From positions 146,057 through 210,056 of the forward strand of contig NZ_LZQD01000009.1 of NCBI RefSeq assembly GCF_001858025.1: 64,000 bases of DNA, written 5' to 3'. Made by a program: the position numbers and the translations under genes. Positions 44,624 to 52,884 of this stretch are shown here, one piece after another. Within the stretch, counting starts at the first letter, position 1, and each line of letters begins with the position of its first letter. The stretch comes from Trichormus sp. NMC-1. Its GTDB lineage: Bacteria; Cyanobacteriota; Cyanobacteriia; Cyanobacteriales; Nostocaceae. The notes beneath the pieces are model-generated. The model was not told the origin of the DNA, did not search any database, and worked only from the letters and a program-made list of their open reading frames with translations.

Positions 44624-46534
44624 ATGTATACACAAGACAGGGTGAAAGTCAAGCAAGTTACTGAAGCGATAGCAGCGAGTCAAAAACATCTGCTTTCAAT
44701 TCAAAATCCAGATGGTTACTGGTGGGCGGAATTAGAATCTAATGTTACCATTACCTCTGAAACCGTTCTGCTGCACAAGATTTGGGGAACAGACAAAACC
44801 AGACCTTTACACAAAGTTGAATCATATCTGCGATCGCAACAACGAGAACATGGCGGTTGGGAACTGTTTTATGGTGATGGTGGGGAACTCAGTACAACCG
44901 TAGAAGCTTATATGGCGTTGAGGTTGTTAGGTGTACCCGCAAATGATCCCGCAATGGTGAAAGCGAAATCTCTGATTCTAGAAAAAGGTGGAATCAGCAA
45001 AACTCGCATTTTTACCAAGTTACATCTGGCATTAATTGGCTGTTACAATTGGCGCGGACTTCCTTCTTTACCTTCTTGGGTAATGTTGTTACCAAATAAT
45101 TTCCCATTTAATATTTATGAACTTTCTAGTTGGGCGCGTTCTAGTACAGTACCATTATTAATTGTCTTTGATCGTAAACCTATCTTTCAAATTGACAACC
45201 CAATCAATTTAGATGAATTATATACAGAAGGTGTGAATAACGTCAAATGGGAATTACCCCAAAATGGCGATTGGTCAGATATATTCAACATCCTCGATGA
45301 TGGTTTTAAATTAGCAGAAAGCTTGAATTTTGTACCTTTTAGAAATGAAGGAATTAAAGCCGCAGAAAAATGGATTTTAGAACGTCAAGAAGCTACAGGA
45401 GATTGGGGAGGAATTATTCCCGCCATGTTGAATTCCTTATTAGCTTTAAAGTGTTTAGATTACGATGCTAACGACCCAATTATATATCGGGGTTTAAAAG
45501 CAGTTGATAATTTTGTCATAGAAACAGAAAATAATTATTGCGTTCAGCCTTGTGTTTCACCTGTATGGGATACAGCTTGGGCGATTCGCGCCTTAATTGA
45601 TTCAGGTTTTGCACCAGATCATCCTACCATCGTGAAAGCTGGAGAATGGTTAATAGAAAAACAAATTTTAGATTATGGTGATTGGGCGGTAAAAAATCAT
45701 CAAGGAAAACCCGGCGCATGGGCGTTTGAATTTGACAATCGCTTCTATCCCGATGTTGATGATTCGGCTGTGGTAGTCATGGCTTTACATCAGACAAAAT
45801 TGCCAAATGAAGAACTGAAAAAACAAGCTATTAATCGTGCTTTAAATTGGATAGTATCAATGCAATGTCAACCAGGAGGTTGGGCGGCTTTTGATGTAGA
45901 TAATAATCAAGATTGGCTTAATTCTGTTCCTTATGGTGATTTGAAAGCCATGATTGATCCCAATACAGCAGATGTCACTGCTAGAGTATTAGAAATGTTG
46001 GGGGCTTGTAATTTATCAATTAAACCAGATAACTTGGAAAAGTCCCTAACTTATCTATTAGATGAACAAGAATCAGAAGGTTGTTGGTTTGGACGTTGGG
46101 GAGTAAATTACATTTATGGAACTAGTGGCGTTTTATCAGCTTTAGCTTTGATAAATCCTCAAAAATATGAAGACAATATAGAAAGAGGTGCAGCTTGGTT
46201 AGTCAAAGTTCAAAATAATGATGGTGGTTGGGGGGAAACTTGTTTTAGTTACAACAATTCCCACCTGAAAGGAAAAGGAGACAGCACAGCTTCCCAAACA
46301 GCTTGGGCGTTAATTGGTTTAATAGCCGCAGGTGAAGCAACGGGTAAATTAGCTACTGATAGCCTTGAAAAAGGAATTAACTACCTATTAACAACTCAAA
46401 AATCTGATGGTACTTGGGATGAATCATACTTTACAGGAACGGGTTTTCCTTGTCATTTTTATTTGAAGTATCACCTCTATCAACAGTATTTTCCTTTAAT
46501 TGCGTTGGGGCGATATCAAGCAATTATGAGTTAA
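44624..46534 (+). CDS. shc: Squalene-hopene cyclase
   Basis: A 636-residue monotopic membrane enzyme that cyclises squalene to hopene/diplopterol, the entry step of hopanoid synthesis. The acidic DVDD motif (377-380, in FYPDVDDSAVV) is the proton donor. QW-type repeats recur (for example EHGGWELFYGDGGELSTTVEAY, CQPGGWAAFDVDN, ESEGCWFGRWGVNYIYGT, NNDGGWGE). Length and N-terminus (AIAASQKHLLSIQNPDGYWWAELE) fit the bacterial family. It ends the hopanoid locus; the next features are a MITE and a small peptide gene. Confidence 0.97.
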   Translation: MYTQDRVKVKQVTEAIAASQKHLLSIQNPDGYWWAELESNVTITSETVLLHKIWGTDKTRPLHKVESYLRSQQREHGGWELFYGDGGELSTTVEAYMALRLLGVPANDPAMVKAKSLILEKGGISKTRIFTKLHLALIGCYNWRGLPSLPSWVMLLPNNFPFNIYELSSWARSSTVPLLIVFDRKPIFQIDNPINLDELYTEGVNNVKWELPQNGDWSDIFNILDDGFKLAESLNFVPFRNEGIKAAEKWILERQEATGDWGGIIPAMLNSLLALKCLDYDANDPIIYRGLKAVDNFVIETENNYCVQPCVSPVWDTAWAIRALIDSGFAPDHPTIVKAGEWLIEKQILDYGDWAVKNHQGKPGAWAFEFDNRFYPDVDDSAVVVMALHQTKLPNEELKKQAINRALNWIVSMQCQPGGWAAFDVDNNQDWLNSVPYGDLKAMIDPNTADVTARVLEMLGACNLSIKPDNLEKSLTYLLDEQESEGCWFGRWGVNYIYGTSGVLSALALINPQKYEDNIERGAAWLVKVQNNDGGWGETCFSYNNSHLKGKGDSTASQTAWALIGLIAAGEATGKLATDSLEKGINYLLTTQKSDGTWDESYFTGTGFPCHFYLKYHLYQQYFPLIALGRYQAIMS

Positions 46535-46645
46535 CTATTAAGAAATAGAGTTAACAGGTGACAGAAAAGAGGAAAACTGTAGAGATTTTTCATGAAAAGT
46601 CTTTACATTTTCTTCGTTCTCATTGATTCATAAAACTGCTAACTA

Positions 46646-46755
46646 TATACAGCACTTCCCAGTGTCATGAGGTACAAGAACCCCACCCCCAACCCCCTAA
46701 GAGCAAGCGATGAGGGGGCTATGATGTACCTTATAACAAAGGAATCCGCTGTATA
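46646..46755. mobile_element. 110-bp inverted-repeat element (TACAGC family), copy 1
   Basis: The ends TATACAGC … AGGTACA and their inverse form about 30-bp imperfect terminal repeats around a C-rich core (CCCCACCCCCAACCCC). The element at 52621-52726 is the same sequence inverted. The TACAGC end followed by TGAGGTACA is also shared with the 50.6 and 57.9 kb elements. A separate repeat at about 46787-46822 (GTAGGTTGGGTTAAGCG…) is related to the one at 50057-50132. Confidence 0.82.
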
Positions 46756-46854
46756 TTGTATCTCAACAAAAAGCTGTCTAGCAATGTAGGTTGGGTTAAG
46801 CGACAGCGCAACCCAACAACAGCTTTAATAATTCTAATTTTGGGTTTCTTTGCG

Positions 46855-47076
46855 TTAAACCAACGGAACTGAATTTGGGATAAAATTAGTTAATAATCCA
46901 TCCATACTACCTAAAAAATTGTTCACGTCAAACAAGTTGGATAAGCTGCTGTTCACAGCATCAGGAATTGTGTTGGTATTGCCCGTAACAGAGTTTATAC
47001 CGCTATCAGAATCAGAACCACCCACTATAATTTCTTGTTGTTCAACAGGTAAATTGGTGAATAATAGATTAGACAT
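46855..47076 (-). CDS. Candidate double-glycine leader peptide (bacteriocin/RiPP precursor-like)
   Basis: A 73-residue peptide. Its N-terminus MSNLLFTNLPVEQQEIIVGG ends in Gly-Gly after a hydrophobic/acidic leader, in the way of precursors cleaved by peptidase-containing ABC transporters, and it recalls the leaders of cyanobacterial CTB-type bacteriocins. The core would be about 53 residues (SDSDSGINSVTGNTN…NFLGSMDGLLTNFIPNSVPLV), Asn/Ser-rich with no Cys, so a lanthipeptide is unlikely. No modifying enzyme or transporter lies nearby. The gene is preceded by a long upstream region. Confidence 0.6.
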   Translation of the reverse strand: MSNLLFTNLPVEQQEIIVGGSDSDSGINSVTGNTNTIPDAVNSSLSNLFDVNNFLGSMDGLLTNFIPNSVPLV

Positions 47077-47928
47077 TGTAGAAGTATCCTTACTTTTATT
47101 AGAACTGCTAAAGCCGCGTTTAATTTAAATAGTAGAAAAACTCATCACAGTAAGTCAATATGATATGCAACTAGAAGCAACACAGTTTTATATAATTATA
47201 AATACTCTCAAAACTTAGCTATTATTTAGACAGGGATTTTCATCGAGATATAGTTTAAGTCTTAGTAAGCCCAGATATAGGAGTCCTATATTAGTCCTAT
47301 AGCAGAGGAGAGTATTTTTAAATTAATACCCATTAAATAACAAATACGGTAGAGCCTTAAATATAAAACCTCTCTCGTAGTAGGGAATTGGTTGGGAATT
47401 AGCTCTATCTAAAGTTGAATTACGCCATATTACTTCAAATTATTGGTAATGAATGGTTGTAACGGAAATTTAAACCCCCCAGCAGCAGTGGTAATTTGAG
47501 AATTTGCCATGTCCAAAAATCAACACTTACAAATGTCTCCATTACTTCATTACTATTAGTAAGTAGTAGATTATAAAAACACTATAAAAAGATAGATTTG
47601 TCATTTACAAACTAGCATATTTAAACCAGTCGTAAGACAGATGAAGATAAATATAAATAAACGTAAACTAATCAATAAGAAGCAAAGGGCGTGGCGTAAG
47701 GATTTAAGGGTGCAGCTGCCCCAATCATCACAACCGCAACCACAGAGTAACAAGCATAGTGTTTACTCTGTGTTTATCTCTTAGTTAAATTTGTTTTTAA
47801 TTCAGTTAGTAATTGCTAAGTGGGTAAGAAGATTATTTAAATCCTTTGTTTTCTGTGAAAAGTCATCTTTTCCCTAACGAGCAACTTACGTCATTTAGAT
47901 GATTAGTTTTTATCAACGGAGGTGAAAA
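47077..47928. other. Long intergenic region, 852 bp
   Basis: No protein gene found. It must contain the promoter of the GG-leader peptide (minus strand) and that of the DUF2267 gene (plus strand). Between about 47700 and 47780 are two hairpins, the second with terminator character, which could end an unrecognised small RNA. Confidence 0.5.
47741..47777 (+). terminator. Orphan intrinsic-terminator-like hairpin
   Basis: A perfect 10-bp stem (CACAGAGTAA / TTACTCTGTG) with a 12-nt loop is followed by TTTATC on the plus strand. A GC-rich palindrome (GGGTGCAGCTGCCCC) lies just before it. No protein gene ends upstream on this strand, so a non-coding transcript is the simplest user. Confidence 0.55.
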
Positions 47929-48306
47929 ATGGAATATACAGAGTTTATTACTCATGTACAAAGTCTAACCCAATCTAATTCTCGTGAAGAGGCTGAACGT
48001 GCTACTCAAGCTACATTAGCAACCATTAAGGAACTTATTCCTAATGATGAAATACAAGAATTAGCGGCACAACTACCAGAAGCATTAGGTCAATATTTAC
48101 GTGAGAGCGAGACAGAAGCTAATCAATCATTTCATTTGCAAGAATTTATTGAGCGTGCAAGTCAAAAAGAAAATATAGACCCCACTACAGCTGCTATTCA
48201 TGTACGTGCGGTTTTTGCAGTGCTACAAAATGCTATTACACCGGAAAATTTCCTGAAATTTCATACTTCTTTCTCACATGATTACGAAGAATTATTTGCT
48301 ATTTAA
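47929..48306 (+). CDS. DUF2267 family protein
   Basis: A 125-residue helical protein of the DUF2267 family (MEYTEFITHVQSLTQSNSREEAERATQATLATIKELIPNDEIQELAAQLPEALGQYLRE, then IDPTTAAIHVRAVFAVLQNAITPENF). It has a strong AGGTGA ribosome binding site. Members usually occur in stress-response clusters in environmental bacteria; their biochemical role is unknown. It is followed on the same strand by a DJ-1/PfpI fusion, a small exported protein and a cupin, probably one stress-related group. Confidence 0.9.
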   Translation: MEYTEFITHVQSLTQSNSREEAERATQATLATIKELIPNDEIQELAAQLPEALGQYLRESETEANQSFHLQEFIERASQKENIDPTTAAIHVRAVFAVLQNAITPENFLKFHTSFSHDYEELFAI

Positions 48307-48407
48307 CTACGTAGATAGCAATAAATTTCATCAAAGATTATCAAATATTGTTGGTATTCAATAACCATTTTTTCAACTCATCCTTACAAATAACCAGGGA
48401 TAAATCC

Positions 48408-49514
48408 ATGACACACAATAATAATTCGAGTAATTCTGCTAATAAGAAAGTCGCTATTCTCATTGAACAAGGAGTAGAAGATCTAGAATTTATAGTACCT
48501 TATAATGGATTAAAACAAGCCGGAATCGAGGTAGTAGTCCTTGGTTCTCGGATGAATGAAAAATATAAAGGTAAACGAGGAAAACTGAGCAAACAAGCTG
48601 ATGCAACCACAACAGAAGCCATAGTTGATGAATTCGCGGCGGTAGTAATTCCTGGTGGTATGGCTCCTGATAAAATGCGGCTTAATTGTAATACAGTTTG
48701 CTTTGTCAGAGAAGCGATGAAGCAAGGTAAATTGATAGCTGCTGTATGTCATGGACCACAAGTTTTAATTGAAGGTGATTTACTCAAAGGTAAACAAATA
48801 ACAGGATTTACTGCTATTCGCAAAGACATCAGCAATGCTGGAGCAAATTATATAGATGAACCAGTAGTTGTAGACGGTAATTTAATTACATCCCGTGAAC
48901 CTGGTGACTTGGCAATTTTTACAACAGCACTATTAAATCGTTTGGGTTATGGTGGGAAAGATGCTGGATTACCTGATGAAAAAGACACAAGTGCTGAATG
49001 GTGGAAATTAGCTGATGCTTGGGGTGGTTCAACAAAGAATGAAATTCTGAAAGGTTTGAATACGGCTTTAGCTGGTGAACGTTATTCGATGGAAGCTTTA
49101 GAACATTATTTAGAAAAAGAATCTGATCAGGAAGTAAGCGCTCTGTTTCAAGAAATGATTTTGAATAAACAGCACCACATTAAAAAGCTGGAAACCTATC
49201 TGAATAGATTGCACGAAAAACCATCTTTGGCTGCTAATATCGCTAATCAATATGCCCAATTAAAAACAGCCTTAACTGGTAGTGATGATATCTATCAAAT
49301 ACGTTGTGCATTAGGTGATATCCAAACAGGTATTGGTGATCTTAGCAATTTGTCGGCAATGTATACTGACCCCGTAGCCACAGCAATTTTCAAAGAAATT
49401 CACAACGATTTAGGTAAAGATGAACAGCAATTAATAGAACTTTATCGGGCGCGGATTGCTGCTGGTATTAAGCCTCCTAAACCCACTTCTGGGGCGGCTG
49501 TTACTCAAGCTTAG
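48408..49514 (+). CDS. DJ-1/PfpI protein fused to a ferritin-like (DUF2383-type) domain
   Basis: A 368-residue product from the ATG at 48408. The first domain (about 13-182) is DJ-1/PfpI: VAILIEQGVEDLEFIVPYNGLKQAG, then AVVIPGG and AAVCHGPQ with nucleophile Cys114 and His115, close to the YhbO/protease I type deglycases or stress proteins. After a linker (EWWKLADAWGG) a four-helix domain (about 208-355) follows: LKGLNTALAGERYSMEALEHYL, then FQEMILNKQHHIKKLE. It resembles the PA2169/DUF2383 ferritin-like family. The fusion suggests that protein-damage repair and metal or redox handling are joined. Confidence 0.85.
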   Translation: MTHNNNSSNSANKKVAILIEQGVEDLEFIVPYNGLKQAGIEVVVLGSRMNEKYKGKRGKLSKQADATTTEAIVDEFAAVVIPGGMAPDKMRLNCNTVCFVREAMKQGKLIAAVCHGPQVLIEGDLLKGKQITGFTAIRKDISNAGANYIDEPVVVDGNLITSREPGDLAIFTTALLNRLGYGGKDAGLPDEKDTSAEWWKLADAWGGSTKNEILKGLNTALAGERYSMEALEHYLEKESDQEVSALFQEMILNKQHHIKKLETYLNRLHEKPSLAANIANQYAQLKTALTGSDDIYQIRCALGDIQTGIGDLSNLSAMYTDPVATAIFKEIHNDLGKDEQQLIELYRARIAAGIKPPKPTSGAAVTQA

Positions 49515-49608
49515 ATTTGAGATTTTGGATAGTAATAAAAACATCCAAAATTTCGATATGTGGTCAAGTTAAATGTTGAGTCAAAATAGCATACATTTGA
49601 GGTTTTTT

Positions 49609-50001
49609 ATGAATCAGATTTTGAATTTTCTCCAAAGAAAAATTTTCCGTCCAATTGTAATAATTTCTCTGATGGCTTTTACTTTTTTCGGTTTCCCTGC
49701 TTTGAATTATAGTAATTCTCTGGCGCAAGCTGAGACTGTGAAAACTCCAGAAGGTATCTATTACAAAGGTACTCCCGACACGGCAAAAATCAGAAATGAC
49801 AAGCCAGTAGAAAACGCTCCGAAAATACTGAAAGAGACAGCAGAAAACATCAAAGAAAAACTAAATCTTGATGAACCAGTTCCTGATGCGACCAAAGAGT
49901 TTTTAGAAGATGTAAAAACAAATGTTGAAAAAACTGTAGAGCCAATTACGGGTACTCGACGCGGTTTTTATCAAGAAACTATTCCGGAAAAATCAAAATA
50001 A
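49609..50001 (+). CDS. Small exported hypothetical protein
   Basis: About 130 residues from the ATG at 49609; a frame open from 49573 would add 12. It has a long signal peptide (IFRPIVIISLMAFTFFGFPALNYSNSLAQA, cut near residue 40) and a highly charged mature part. The mature part contains YYKGTPDTAKI, amphipathic helices (ILKETAENIKEKLNLDEPVPDATKEFLEDVKTNVEKTV), and a basic end. No recognised domain. It belongs to the DUF2267 / DJ-1 / cupin group on the same strand. Function unknown. Confidence 0.65.
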   Translation: MNQILNFLQRKIFRPIVIISLMAFTFFGFPALNYSNSLAQAETVKTPEGIYYKGTPDTAKIRNDKPVENAPKILKETAENIKEKLNLDEPVPDATKEFLEDVKTNVEKTVEPITGTRRGFYQETIPEKSK

Positions 50002-50056
50002 CAATAAGTAGCTAACAACTCAATACTTTTCTGTTAAGCCCAAAAAATATAATTAT

Positions 50057-50132
50057 GTAGGTTGGTTTGACGTTAGGAAACCCAACATTGATAGGCTTTT
50101 GTTGAGTTGCGCTATCGCTTAACCCAACCTAC
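50057..50132. repeat. Inverted-repeat element (GTAGGTTGG … CCAACCTAC)
   Basis: Imperfect arms of about 33 bp meet around a short centre, so it can form a long hairpin. A single-arm relative occurs at about 46787-46822. It lies in the gap between the exported-protein gene and the cupin gene. Confidence 0.7.
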
Positions 50133-50215
50133 GAAAACTCTTAACCGAACAGTATTGGCTAACAACTTTCTGGCATATTTATGAATTCACATTTAATAAT
50201 TTTGGCGGTAAAAAT

Positions 50216-50557
50216 ATGAGTGATACCAGTGTTAAAAAAGTAGATTCTGCCTACTCTCCAAAAGGTCAACTCGGACAAAAATATCTTGCATCTGGTAAAA
50301 ATGTTTCCATGCGTTTGTGGGAAGACGAACAACCAGAAAATGATAAGCAGCCAACTCAAAGAGAATATGAAACTGTTGGTTTTGTTATTAATGGTCGCGC
50401 GGAATTGGATATTGAGGGACAAAAAATTTTGTTGGAAAGGGGAAGTTCCTGGGTAGTACCAAAGGGTGCGATGCATTCTTATAACATTCTGGAACCATTT
50501 ACAGCAATTGAGGCGACTAGTCCGCCGGCTCACATTCATGCAAGAGATGAACATTAA
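50216..50557 (+). CDS. Cupin-domain protein
   Basis: A 113-residue single-domain cupin. Near the start is YSPKGQLGQKYLASGKNVSMRLW. The beta-barrel motifs are EYETVGFVINGRAELDIEGQKILLERGSSWVVPKGAMHSYNIL. The usual first His pair of motif 1 is replaced by YETVGFVINGRA, so metal binding may differ; AMHSY keeps a His in motif 2. It ends HIHARDEH, which is His-rich. It is probably a small cytosolic sensor or enzyme of unknown ligand, last gene of the stress-like group. It is directly followed by a small inverted-repeat element with flanking direct repeats. Confidence 0.88.
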   Translation: MSDTSVKKVDSAYSPKGQLGQKYLASGKNVSMRLWEDEQPENDKQPTQREYETVGFVINGRAELDIEGQKILLERGSSWVVPKGAMHSYNILEPFTAIEATSPPAHIHARDEH

Positions 50558-50579
50558 ACTGTTTAAATAGTTTAAATAT

Positions 50580-50673
50580 AGCAGGAGTCAGGAGTCAGGA
50601 GTCAGGAGTAAAACTGGCTTGGTATCTAGGTTTCAATTTTGATTCTGTACCTCATTGATCTGCAATCTGCTGT
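50580..50673. mobile_element. 94-bp inverted-end element (TACAGCAG family) with 15-bp flanking direct repeats
   Basis: The ends AGCAGGAGTCAGG and GCAATCTGCTGT have short inverted termini. The interior reads (inverted) TGAGGTACA, as in the 46.6 and 52.6 kb elements. AAATAGTTTAAATAT occurs on both sides (50565-50579 and 50674-50688) and looks like a target duplication. Related copies are at 16299-16595, 57948-58074 and 60316-60384. Confidence 0.75.
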
Positions 50674-50797
50674 AAATAGTTTAAATATCTAATTACTAGC
50701 CTCTTTACTTAATAAGTAAGGGGGCTTTTATGGATTTATAGTTTTGTGGGACAAGAAAGGTTTAAAATTCATCAAGATATGTATTGATGAATCAATT

Positions 50798-51235
50798 ATG
50801 CTAACTTTGACGCAATATCAACGAACTGACTCCAATGTTGTAGTTAATTTAACTCTCGCACTCACCGCAGAAGAACGCGCCCGCAGCCGTCACCGATTTA
50901 CATTGGAGGATGGTAAAGTTGTGTTTTTGCGTTTACCAAGAGGTACAGTTTTACATGATGGTGACATTCTCGCTGATGAAAGTCAAAGTAATTTAATCAG
51001 AATTATTGCTAAACCTGAACCTGTTTTGACTGTGTTTGCCGCCACACCTTTACTATTAAGGGCTGCATATCATTTGGGAAATCGTCATGTACCTGTAGAA
51101 ATTACTCCAACTTATTTACGCTTGTCGCCAGATGCAGTTTTACAGGCTATGTTGACACAATTGGGTTTAGAAATTAAGGAAGAGGTTGTACCTTTTCAAC
51201 CAGAATTAGGAGCTTATGGACATTCTCACTCATAG
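50798..51235 (+). CDS. ureE: Urease accessory protein UreE (nickel chaperone)
   Basis: A 145-residue UreE from the ATG at 50798; an upstream frame from 50744 is less likely. UreE delivers nickel to the urease active site. Motifs: [13 protein letters not shown], then [22 protein letters not shown], and [15 protein letters not shown] with the His-Gly-Asn-Arg-His nickel-binding segment. The C-terminal tail is short (AYGHSHS), not the long His-rich tail of some homologues. It overlaps ureF by 20 bp, so the two are translated as a coupled pair. The structural subunits (ureABC) are not in the window. Confidence 0.95.
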   Translation: MLTLTQYQRTDSNVVVNLTLALTAEERARSRHRFTLEDGKVVFLRLPRGTVLHDGDILADESQSNLIRIIAKPEPVLTVFAATPLLLRAAYHLGNRHVPVEITPTYLRLSPDAVLQAMLTQLGLEIKEEVVPFQPELGAYGHSHS

Positions 51236-51899
51236 TAATTTTTTATCTATTTTACAATTAGCTAGTCCAGCTTTACCGGTGGGAGCTTATAGCTATTCAG
51301 AAGGTTTGGAAATGTTGGTGGAAAATGGCACTATTACTAATGTGGAAAATCTCAAACATTGGTTAGAAGCTGAGTTACGTTATGGGTCAATTCGGCTAGA
51401 TACCGCTGTAATGGTAAGAGCGTTAAATGCTGCTAATCTGGATGATGTAGAAGCTTTACGTCGATGGAATTTGTGGTTATCTGCGGTGAGAGATACCGAA
51501 GAGTTACGCGCTTCTAGTTGGCAAATGGGGCGATCGCTCTTACAATTATTAGGTAAACTCGCACCGGCAACTTTACCATTAGCTACATCTGTGGGTTATC
51601 CTTGCAATTATGCGATCGCTTTTGGGATTGCTGGCGCTCATTGGCAAATCAGCACAGACGCTGCATCATTAGCATATCTCCATAGTTGGGCAAATAATTT
51701 AATTACTGCGGGAGTTAAACTTATTCCCCTAGGTCAAACTGCTGGACAAGAATTATTACTTGGGTTACAAGAATTATTAATTGCTGCAATGGTGGAAATT
51801 CTGGCTTTGGAGGATGATGATTTGGCTTGTTGTAGTTGGGGGTTATCTTTGGCTAGTATGCAGCATGAAATCCAGTATACTAGGTTGTTTAGAAGTTAA
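51216..51899 (+). CDS. ureF: Urease accessory protein UreF
   Basis: A 227-residue helical protein that acts with UreD and UreG in carbamylation and nickel insertion of urease. Landmarks are [25 protein letters not shown] [20 protein letters not shown], then [29 protein letters not shown], and [12 protein letters not shown] near the C-terminus, all usual for UreF. It starts inside the end of ureE (ATG at 51216, 20-bp overlap). A HIP1 site lies inside. The spacer to ureG has an STRR block. Confidence 0.95.
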   Translation: MDILTHSNFLSILQLASPALPVGAYSYSEGLEMLVENGTITNVENLKHWLEAELRYGSIRLDTAVMVRALNAANLDDVEALRRWNLWLSAVRDTEELRASSWQMGRSLLQLLGKLAPATLPLATSVGYPCNYAIAFGIAGAHWQISTDAASLAYLHSWANNLITAGVKLIPLGQTAGQELLLGLQELLIAAMVEILALEDDDLACCSWGLSLASMQHEIQYTRLFRS

Positions 51900-52010
51900 A
51901 TCAGGGAACAGGTGACAGGTGACAGGGAATAGGGAATAGGGAATAGGGAATATTTGATAATTTCACAAATAACCAATGACCAATGACTAATGACTAATAA
52001 CTAATGACTA
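51900..52010. repeat. STRR arrays in the ureF-ureG spacer
   Basis: Units of GGGAATA (about 51926-51950) and of the AATGACT/AATGACC type (about 51973-52010) fill nearly all of the 116-bp spacer. They reach to within a few bases of the ureG start, so the ureG leader is made of repeat DNA. Confidence 0.85.
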
Positions 52011-52015
52011 ATTTT

Positions 52016-52612
52016 ATGAATACATTTCGAGTTGGGGTAGCAGGGCCAGTGGGTTCGGGGAAAACGGCTTTAGTTGATGCTTTGTGTAAGGCTTTACGCG
52101 CACAATATAACTTAGCAGTAGTGACGAATGATATATATACTCAAGAGGATGCCCAGTTTTTGGTGCGTTCTCAGGCGTTGGAGAGCGATCGCATTTTGGG
52201 TGTAGAAACAGGAGGTTGTCCCCATACTGCTATCCGCGAAGATGCTTCGATGAATTTAGCCGCAATTGAACAATTAGAAGAAAAATTTACAGATTTAGAT
52301 TTGGTCTTTTTAGAAAGTGGTGGTGATAATTTAGCTGCTACTTTTAGTCCTGAATTAGTTGATTTAACAATCTATGTGATTGATGTGGCTGCTGGTGATA
52401 AAATTCCCCGCAAAGGTGGCCCAGGTATTACTAAATCTGATTTATTAGTTATTAATAAAACTGACCTTGCACCCTATGTTGGTGCTGATTTAGGTGTGAT
52501 GGAACGAGATGCAAAAAAAATGCGCGATCAAAAACCTTTCATTTTTACGAATTTGAAAACTCAAGCCGGTTTAGCAGATGTTATTAAATTTGTTACCAAA
52601 CACATTTGCTAA
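52016..52612 (+). CDS. ureG: Urease accessory protein UreG (GTPase)
   Basis: A 198-residue GTPase that powers nickel delivery. The P-loop is GPVGSGKT (10-17), then [46 protein letters not shown], and [15 protein letters not shown] for guanine recognition. The ATG at 52016 gives [11 protein letters not shown] as in related proteins; an earlier ATG at 52004 lies within the repeat array and is less likely. It is the third gene of the ureEFG cluster, separated from ureF by STRRs. Confidence 0.96.
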   Translation: MNTFRVGVAGPVGSGKTALVDALCKALRAQYNLAVVTNDIYTQEDAQFLVRSQALESDRILGVETGGCPHTAIREDASMNLAAIEQLEEKFTDLDLVFLESGGDNLAATFSPELVDLTIYVIDVAAGDKIPRKGGPGITKSDLLVINKTDLAPYVGADLGVMERDAKKMRDQKPFIFTNLKTQAGLADVIKFVTKHIC

Positions 52613-52620
52613 AATAAGGC

Positions 52621-52726
52621 TACAGCGGTTTCCGCTCTTATGAGGTACATCTTAGCCCCCTCATCGCTTGCGGGGAGGGGGTTGGGGGTGGGGTTCTTGT
52701 ACCTCATAACATCGGGAAGTGCTGTA
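52621..52726. mobile_element. 106-bp inverted-repeat element (TACAGC family), copy 2
   Basis: It starts TACAGCGGTTTCCGCTCTTA and ends …GGGAAGTGCTGTA, with both arms carrying TGAGGTACA. It is the inverse of the element at 46646-46755, including the G-rich core (GGGGGTTGGGGGTGGGG). The remaining gap to dnaG also holds the small palindrome GTGGGCATTGCCCAC at about 52803-52817. Confidence 0.82.
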
Positions 52727-52884
52727 TTACTCTTTGTTAAAGTTTTTTTAACGAACCATATTTCATATAGCAATCCTATTCGATTTTTGAAATATAAGTA
52801 GGGTGGGCATTGCCCACCGTAAGCGGGTTTTGGTGAGCTATACGACTAACACCGTTTATAGTTTCAACCCTATTCTCTGTGATA

